Assembly (NCBI GenBank): GCA_023411375.1 | Contig: JAEYOW010000011.1 | Span: 1 to 55,462, forward strand | Length of the DNA stretch: 55,462 bases | Origin: Bacillota bacterium | GTDB lineage: Bacteria > Bacillota > Clostridia > Christensenellales > Aristaeellaceae | Direction: 5' to 3' | Shown: positions 50,669-55,462 of the stretch, piece after piece | How the letters are laid out: each line of letters opens with the position of its first letter | Numbering within the stretch: position 1 is the first letter of the stretch | Made by a program: the position numbers and the translations under genes | The notes under the pieces: model-generated | What the model was told of the DNA's origin: nothing | Seen by the model: only the letters and a program-made list of their open reading frames with translations | Database searches by the model: none

Positions 50669-51758
50669 TTGGAAGCAATCCTTCAATGCCGTGCCGGATT
50701 CCTTTTGCTGCCGCGTACGCTCGACGGTCGCGCGGCTGGAGGCCGCACCGCGCCGGCACGCCCGGCTTCGGCCCGCGATCATCCTGGCGGCGATGTTACT
50801 GCTCCTGGCGGGTACGGCGCTGGCGCTTTCCAGCCTTGGCGTGCTGGATACGCTGACCGGCAACCTGCGCCGGTTTCTGCTGCCCGGGGCGGCCAGGTTG
50901 GTGCAGACGGATATTTCACAAACGGCGGAACAGCCGCGGCATGCCGCCTTCACCGTGGAGCAGGCCGTCAATGACGGACATCAGATTTACGCGACCATCC
51001 GCGTCCACGGCGGCGGCGGCGCGCTGCTGATGGATTATAACGCGCAGGCGGCATGGGGCATGGATTGGTGGAAAAACAACCGGGAGGATGAGGGCCAGAC
51101 CTTCTCCAACCGTGCCTATGAAACAGGCAGGTTGCTGGTACAGGCGGGCTGCGACCCGGTTGACGGTTTCGGACAGTCCATTGACGCATCCGCGCCCGAG
51201 GTTCACTACGACGGCGAGGATATCCTCTATACCGTCACGTTTCCCGCAGCGGGCGAGCAGGCCCGTCTCAGGCTCAGCACCTATGAGGTTTACAGCGGCG
51301 AAAAGCCCCATCAGGAGCGGCTCAGCCTTGGCACGCTTGATTTTACGGTACCGGTGACCGAGGCGCGAAGCCTCTTTGCAGCGGATACGCCCATCGACCT
51401 GCCCATAGCCCGCTTGACGCTGACGGAGCTGATTGTCGAGCAAACGCCCATCGCGACCTATGTAACCTATGCCTATGGCGCGGGCGAGAACACAGACGAC
51501 CTGACGCTGCTAAACCTTCGCGACGGCGTCTGGGTCGAATGGCTGGACGAAAACGGCCAACGCTATCCCGGGGGAACCGCTTCCCAGGCAAACGAATCCG
51601 CCGAGGGCGGCGGCGTGCGGCTGACCGCCGTGTACCGGGCTTTTGAAAAGCTTCCCGAAACCATGCGGCTATCGTTTTATAACGGGATGACCAAGGAGCG
51701 CTTCGACGCCCTTACCACAACGCTTCATCCGATTTCGCAGAAGGAGGAAAACCCATGA
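50649..51758 (+). CDS. Single-pass membrane protein, probable anti-sigma partner (module 2)
   Basis: A 369-residue protein. About 45 cytoplasmic residues (NNWKQSFNAVPDSFCCRVRS) precede a transmembrane helix (AIILAAMLLLLAGTALALSS, about 43-62), then a large outer domain with strand-rich blocks (GHQIYATIRVHGGGGALLMD, DILYTVTFPA). The topology and N-terminal pattern (xVPxSFxxR) resemble the module 1 protein at 11098, though the outer domains differ. An anti-sigma and sensor role is inferred from topology and gene order. Its stop overlaps the next start (ATGA). Confidence 0.6.
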   Translation: MILTKNNWKQSFNAVPDSFCCRVRSTVARLEAAPRRHARLRPAIILAAMLLLLAGTALALSSLGVLDTLTGNLRRFLLPGAARLVQTDISQTAEQPRHAAFTVEQAVNDGHQIYATIRVHGGGGALLMDYNAQAAWGMDWWKNNREDEGQTFSNRAYETGRLLVQAGCDPVDGFGQSIDASAPEVHYDGEDILYTVTFPAAGEQARLRLSTYEVYSGEKPHQERLSLGTLDFTVPVTEARSLFAADTPIDLPIARLTLTELIVEQTPIATYVTYAYGAGENTDDLTLLNLRDGVWVEWLDENGQRYPGGTASQANESAEGGGVRLTAVYRAFEKLPETMRLSFYNGMTKERFDALTTTLHPISQKEENP

Positions 51759-53083
51759 AAAAGTTACTTTTGCTATGCCTTGCATGCGTTGCAGCGCTCG
51801 TTGTGCTGCTGTGTGTCCCCATGAAGGACGTGCAAGCAGGGGACGGCCTGTCCGTCGTGCTGGGAGACGGCGCGCCGGTTCCCTATCTGGACGGTTTTCA
51901 AAGCCGCTTTATCAGGGACGCGCAGGCGATTGAGGGCATTACAGGCGCGGTAGGCCTGCGGTGGACGGAAGCCTTTGGCGGCGGCGCTATCACCTTTGAG
52001 CTTGAAAACCTCTCCCTAACCGATGATGTACTGGCGCTGTTTTACAAGCAAACCTCCACTTTACCCATCGCCTATGACGGCTCGTTCCAGCACGCCTACG
52101 ACTGGCAGGTTCAAGCCCTTGACGTATGGCTGGGCGGCGGGTGGCTGCCCATTGTGGATACCGTATGCCGCGAGGGCCGCCCAATCGACGCTTATTCGCA
52201 GCGCTGCATGGTTGTGTATTCACTCCAAGAGCCGTTGACGGACGGCCAGGCAATCACGCTTGGCCGAACCTTTAACGAAGGGCTGAACGCTTATGAGGGC
52301 GGCTGCGACTTGAGCATCGACCGCTCGCGGGCAAGCGACCCTACGCGCGCCTTTGCGCCGCTGAAGGCCGTCAGCCAGCGGCTGGAACGCTGGGAGGAAG
52401 GACCCTCCGTAAGCTTTGACTATGTAATCGAGCGTATTTCCTTTACGCCCTTTGGCAACCGGTGCCTGATCAATTTCAAGGCAACGGGCGAAAACAACGC
52501 TTTCTTTGACTACCGACTGCTGGACGATGCCGGAGAGGCGCTTGTTACGGCCCATGCCAGCATGACCGGCAACAGCACCGCAAGCGAGGAGCATCCCGTG
52601 TGGATACGCAACGAGGCCTGGTTTTATGGCGGAGAAAGCAGCGATGCGCTTACCCTCGTGCCTGTGGTTGAAAGCGTCCGTCTGGATGAGGCGAATGTGC
52701 GCAAGGCCGTCGTGGCGCTGGATGCGCTGCCCGCTGATGTGGCTCTGGAGAGCGGCGCGTCCCTGCGTCTGGAAAGCTGCGAGGTAACGGACGGCGGCTT
52801 CCTTGTCTGGTATACCATTCAGGGATTTCCGGGACGCATGCGGTTCGAGTTGTCCGGGAGTGATGGCCAGACGCTGCCCTTCAACTACGTCAGCTATTCG
52901 ATGAGTGATCATGCAAGGCGGCTATTGGGCGACGGAGGCTACTGGTCGGAGGAATACAAAGGCAAAACGGTCGCGCGCGTCACGCAGGACGATTTGCTGC
53001 GGGTGCACGGCCTGACCGTGACCTATGATGCACGCGGGCAGAAGCGGTTGCCGGATGCGGCTGTTTTGATTCCGTTGAAGTAA
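51755..53083 (+). CDS. Exported protein of unknown function (module 2)
   Basis: A 442-residue protein with an N-terminal hydrophobic segment (MKKLLLLCLACVAALVVLLC) that could be a signal peptide or an uncleaved anchor. A cut near VQA/GDG is possible. The family is not recognised. The mature part looks strand-rich throughout (ITFELENLSLTDDVLALFYK; FDYVIERISFTPFGNRCLIN). The style resembles the outer domain of the protein before it, so the two may share a fold. AAGGAGG lies 6 bases before the ATG. It is probably the last gene of the module 2 operon. Confidence 0.6.
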   Translation: MKKLLLLCLACVAALVVLLCVPMKDVQAGDGLSVVLGDGAPVPYLDGFQSRFIRDAQAIEGITGAVGLRWTEAFGGGAITFELENLSLTDDVLALFYKQTSTLPIAYDGSFQHAYDWQVQALDVWLGGGWLPIVDTVCREGRPIDAYSQRCMVVYSLQEPLTDGQAITLGRTFNEGLNAYEGGCDLSIDRSRASDPTRAFAPLKAVSQRLERWEEGPSVSFDYVIERISFTPFGNRCLINFKATGENNAFFDYRLLDDAGEALVTAHASMTGNSTASEEHPVWIRNEAWFYGGESSDALTLVPVVESVRLDEANVRKAVVALDALPADVALESGASLRLESCEVTDGGFLVWYTIQGFPGRMRFELSGSDGQTLPFNYVSYSMSDHARRLLGDGGYWSEEYKGKTVARVTQDDLLRVHGLTVTYDARGQKRLPDAAVLIPLK

Positions 53084-53174
53084 CGGACAACCCCGGCATG
53101 CGCTTGGCCCATAATGAATCAGTTCTTGCGCAAACCAATTGAAATTTAATTGAGCTTAAGTATGAATGTATTTT

Positions 53175-53224
53175 AAAGAGAAACAAGCGCGGATGACTCA
53201 CGTCATCAGCGCTTGTTTCTCTTT
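53175..53224. terminator. Long hairpin between convergent operons
   Basis: AAAGAGAAACAAGCGC (53175-53190) pairs with GCGCTTGTTTCTCTTT (53209-53224). The interior GATGAC/GTCATC also pairs around a TCAC loop. It is symmetric and lies between convergent genes, so a bidirectional terminator is likely, though no separate T-run follows on the plus strand. Confidence 0.7.
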
Positions 53225-53276
53225 ACATGCATGAAGCCGCGCTTTTCATGGGCGTGTGACAATATTCCCAGCGCGC

Positions 53277-54197
53277 TTACCGCGCCAGCGCCGCCGCCAC
53301 CTGCGCGCCCAGCCTCGCGTTGTTGTATACCAGCTGGATGTTGGCTTTCAGGCTGTCGCCGCCGGTCAGTTTCTGAATTTTATCCAGCAGGAAGGGCGTG
53401 GTCTCCTTGCCGTGGATTCCCTTTGCATTGGCTTCTGCAATGGCCGCGTCGATATTCTGATTGATGTAATCCAGGTCCATAGCGTACTCGTCCGGGATGG
53501 GGTTGGTCACCAGCATGCCGCCAGCCAGCCCGCAATCCAGCTTCACGCGGAAGGCTTGGGCAACCTCCTCCGGCGTGTCAAGGCGGTAATCCACCTGATA
53601 GCCGGAATACGTGGTATAAAACGCGGGCAGCTCCTTCGTGCGGTAGCCAATCACCGGCACGCCCTTGGTTTCAAGGTATTCCAGCGTGAGACCCAGATCC
53701 AAGATGCTCTTGGCTCCCGCACAGATGACCATAACCGGCGTCTGCGCAAGCTCCTCCAGGTCGGCTGAGATATCCATGGTGGTTTCCGCGCCGCGATGCA
53801 CGCCGCCAATGCCGCCCGTGGCGAAAATCCTCACGCCGGCGAGCGCGGCGGCGATCATCGTGGTGGTTACGGTGGTGGCCCCATCCTCGCCGCGCGAAAG
53901 CAGTACGGGCAGGTCGCGGCGGCTGGCCTTGGTGACGGCCAGGCCCTTCTTGCCCAAATACTCGATCTGCTCCTGGGTAAGGCCCACGGTCATCTTACCC
54001 TTGATGATGGCGATCGTCGCGGGTACCGCGCCGTTCCCGCGCACGATCTTTTCCACATTGAGCGCGGTTTCCACGTTCTGGGGATAGGGCATTCCGTGTG
54101 AAATAATGGTGGATTCCAGCGCCACAACGGGTTTCCCGGCGTCAATAGCCGCCTTGACCTCGGGGGATACGTCCAGGTACTTATGCAAATTCATCAT
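53277..54197 (-). CDS. psuG: Pseudouridine-5'-phosphate glycosidase
   Basis: A 306-residue enzyme that splits pseudouridine 5'-phosphate into uracil and ribose-5-phosphate. Diagnostic stretches are VALESTIISHGMPYPQNVET, KASRRDLP and ATGGIGGVHRGAE, then ICAGAKSILDLGLTLEYLET and NPIPDEYAMD. Length matches the family. It begins 44 bases after the kinase gene and is read from the same transcript. GGAAGG lies upstream. ATG codons at 54197 and 54194 are both possible. Confidence 0.95.
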   Translation of the reverse strand: MMNLHKYLDVSPEVKAAIDAGKPVVALESTIISHGMPYPQNVETALNVEKIVRGNGAVPATIAIIKGKMTVGLTQEQIEYLGKKGLAVTKASRRDLPVLLSRGEDGATTVTTTMIAAALAGVRIFATGGIGGVHRGAETTMDISADLEELAQTPVMVICAGAKSILDLGLTLEYLETKGVPVIGYRTKELPAFYTTYSGYQVDYRLDTPEEVAQAFRVKLDCGLAGGMLVTNPIPDEYAMDLDYINQNIDAAIAEANAKGIHGKETTPFLLDKIQKLTGGDSLKANIQLVYNNARLGAQVAAALAR

Positions 54198-54241
54198 TTT
54201 AGCCTTCCTTTCTTCATTGAAAACAAAATATAATACAACCG

Positions 54242-55339
54242 TCAGGGTTTTTGACCTTGGGGCGGGTTCAAAATACGCTCGATCGCCTCCATGCCAACCG
54301 CCGGGCTGACCGCGCTTTCCGCCCCCGCGCAGATGCTGGACGCGGCTAGCCCCATGCGCGCCATTTCGCGCAGGCCCACACCGTTCAGGTAGCCCGCCGC
54401 CGCCGCCGCGATAAACGCGTCGCCGCAGCCCGTCGTGTTCACCACAGGCGAAGGAAAGCAGGGAAGAACACCGCTTTCCTTTCCGTCGTTGAAGTACACG
54501 CCCTCCGCCCCCAGGGAGATAAACACGTTCTTCAACCCAAGCCTGAAAAACGCATCTGCGGCGAGCGCCAAATCGGCATTGGACCGGATTTCTACGCCGG
54601 TAAGCAATGCCGCCTCGGACCGGTTAGGCTTAAGCGCGGTAAGGCTGCCCAGCGCGCCCTTAAGCTTTTCCGCCTTTTTAACCGACACAGGGTCGGCAAA
54701 CAGCGGCGCCTTGCAGTTTTCCGCCAGATATTCGACCGTCTCTGCGGGAAGGTTCGCGTCGAGCACCACCAGCGCCGCGTGGTCGAGCACCTCTATTTTC
54801 GTGCGCATGTACGCGGGCGTTAGCGCGTCGTAGATCGCCATGTCCGACACAGCTGCGACCACCTCGCCGTCACAGTCGTTCAGGCACAAGTAGGTGGAGG
54901 TCCGCGCATGGGGTACGCTTAGGCTGTGGCTTACGTCGATACCAAGTTCGCGGCAGCTCTGCCGCAGCTGCCCGGCGTGCGCGTCCTCGCCAAGCGCCGT
55001 AATCAACTGCGTTTGAAGGCCCAGCCTGCTCAGGTTTTCGGCGATGTTGCGCCCCACGCCGCCCAGCGTGACCGTCACATGGCCGGGGTTGGAATCCCCG
55101 GCGACGAGCTTTGTGGCCGGGGTGCCGCTGATATCCACATTGACCGCGCCCACAACCGCCACATAGCTGTCCTGCGCAAGCACATATCCGCGCCCTTTGA
55201 TTTTTCCCTTGCGCATGAGGTTGGACACATGCACCGCCACCGAAGATCGCGTGATACCCGCGCGCTCGGCCAGCTCCTGCTGGGAAATAAGCGGATTTTC
55301 GCGTATCCATTGCAGGATTTGGTGCTCCCGTTGCGTCAT
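54242..55339 (-). CDS. PfkB-family kinase with N-terminal helix-turn-helix, probable pseudouridine kinase
   Basis: A 365-residue two-domain protein. Residues 1-55 form a winged helix-turn-helix (REHQILQWIRENPLISQQEL, then RAGITRSSVAVHVSNLMRKG). Residues about 60-365 are a ribokinase-like kinase (AVVGAVNVDISG, VTLGGVGRNIAENLSRLG, and the catalytic loop NTTGCGDAFIAA near 310). With psuG next door, phosphorylation of pseudouridine is the likely activity. The HTH could repress the operon in response to substrate. AAAGGCGG precedes the ATG at 55339; the in-frame ATG at 55444 lies upstream of the likely promoter and is rejected. Confidence 0.85.
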   Translation of the reverse strand: MTQREHQILQWIRENPLISQQELAERAGITRSSVAVHVSNLMRKGKIKGRGYVLAQDSYVAVVGAVNVDISGTPATKLVAGDSNPGHVTVTLGGVGRNIAENLSRLGLQTQLITALGEDAHAGQLRQSCRELGIDVSHSLSVPHARTSTYLCLNDCDGEVVAAVSDMAIYDALTPAYMRTKIEVLDHAALVVLDANLPAETVEYLAENCKAPLFADPVSVKKAEKLKGALGSLTALKPNRSEAALLTGVEIRSNADLALAADAFFRLGLKNVFISLGAEGVYFNDGKESGVLPCFPSPVVNTTGCGDAFIAAAAAGYLNGVGLREMARMGLAASSICAGAESAVSPAVGMEAIERILNPPQGQKP

Positions 55340-55414
55340 AATTATAATCCGCCTTTCTACGAAAGGCACCGACGGGGTTATGAAACGCGGTGCTTTTGCT
55401 GTGAGTGAGTGTTT

Positions 55415-55443
55415 GCTATACTTGACACGGGAAGAGCTGTACA
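55415..55443 (-). promoter_or_regulatory. Possible promoter of the kinase-psuG operon
   Basis: Minus strand TGTACA (55438-55443), 17 bases, TATAGC (55415-55420). Each hexamer matches four of six consensus bases. It overlaps a rightward promoter on the other strand. Confidence 0.35.
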
Positions 55444-55450
55444 CTACACA
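55422..55450 (+). promoter_or_regulatory. Promoter of a gene beyond the right edge
   Basis: TTGACA (55422-55427), 17 bases, TACACA (55445-55450). GTGGAGGT at 55455-55462 looks like a ribosome binding site, so a rightward gene probably starts a few bases past the window. Confidence 0.5.
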
Positions 55451-55462
55451 GCCCGTGGAGGT

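Overview
The window looks like a chromosome segment from a GC-rich, low-oxygen Bacillota, most likely class Clostridia. Supporting signs are a SPOCS/DUF3794-LysM spore-envelope protein with a sigma-E-like promoter, a YhcN/YlaJ-type lipoprotein, a DUF1836 regulator, a PocR-AraC regulator, a split glycine decarboxylase (gcvPA/gcvPB), strong AGGAGG-type ribosome binding sites with occasional GTG/TTG starts, and typical TTGACA/TATAAT promoters. The genus cannot be named from sequence alone. No rRNA, tRNA or CRISPR array was seen.

Layout. 1-127: end of an IS3-family (IS150-type) insertion sequence, cut by the window edge. 177-16538: mixed housekeeping and envelope genes: a secreted YARHG protein, a 3-hydroxyisobutyrate-dehydrogenase-like enzyme, an exported PepF-type peptidase, an SGNH hydrolase, DUF1836 and GNAT proteins, the spore LysM protein, a membrane protein fused to a PlsC-like domain, an ECF sigma factor module with two secreted paralogues, a nitroreductase and glmM. 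16582-17550: a sugar-phosphate isomerase/epimerase upstream of glmM. 17726-23196: one transcription unit with three unrecognised proteins, a soluble VirD4/TraG-like ATPase and deoC. This is the least explained part of the window and the best candidate for an undescribed system. 23254-25569: a leaderless L,D-transpeptidase-fold protein and an exported parvulin foldase.

25730-34172 is an arabinoside-use island: a PocR-AraC regulator, a GH51 arabinofuranosidase, two ABC permeases, a binding protein, an isomerase and a large protein that looks like an (alpha/alpha)6 sugar-active enzyme. The divergent intergenic region carries three TTCTGCA half-sites. 34374-42076 runs leftward: a YhcN-like lipoprotein, then the glycine cleavage operon gcvT-gcvH-gcvPA-gcvPB-lplA-lpdA behind a consensus promoter, a tandem glycine riboswitch and a terminator. 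42172-47201: a BMP-family (nucleoside-type) ABC transporter. 47289-49344: an exported FMN-binding/fumarate-reductase-like flavoprotein. 49375-53224: a small membrane methyltransferase-like protein and a second ECF sigma module. 53277-55339: psuG and an HTH-psuK-like kinase, with another gene apparently starting just past the right edge.

Themes: deoC, psuG/psuK and the BMP transporter together suggest nucleoside salvage. The glycine operon encodes T, H and P proteins, the L protein and its own lipoate ligase. Two ECF sigma modules with membrane and secreted partners suggest envelope sensing. Several operons contain internal hairpins that probably set the ratio of binding protein to other components.
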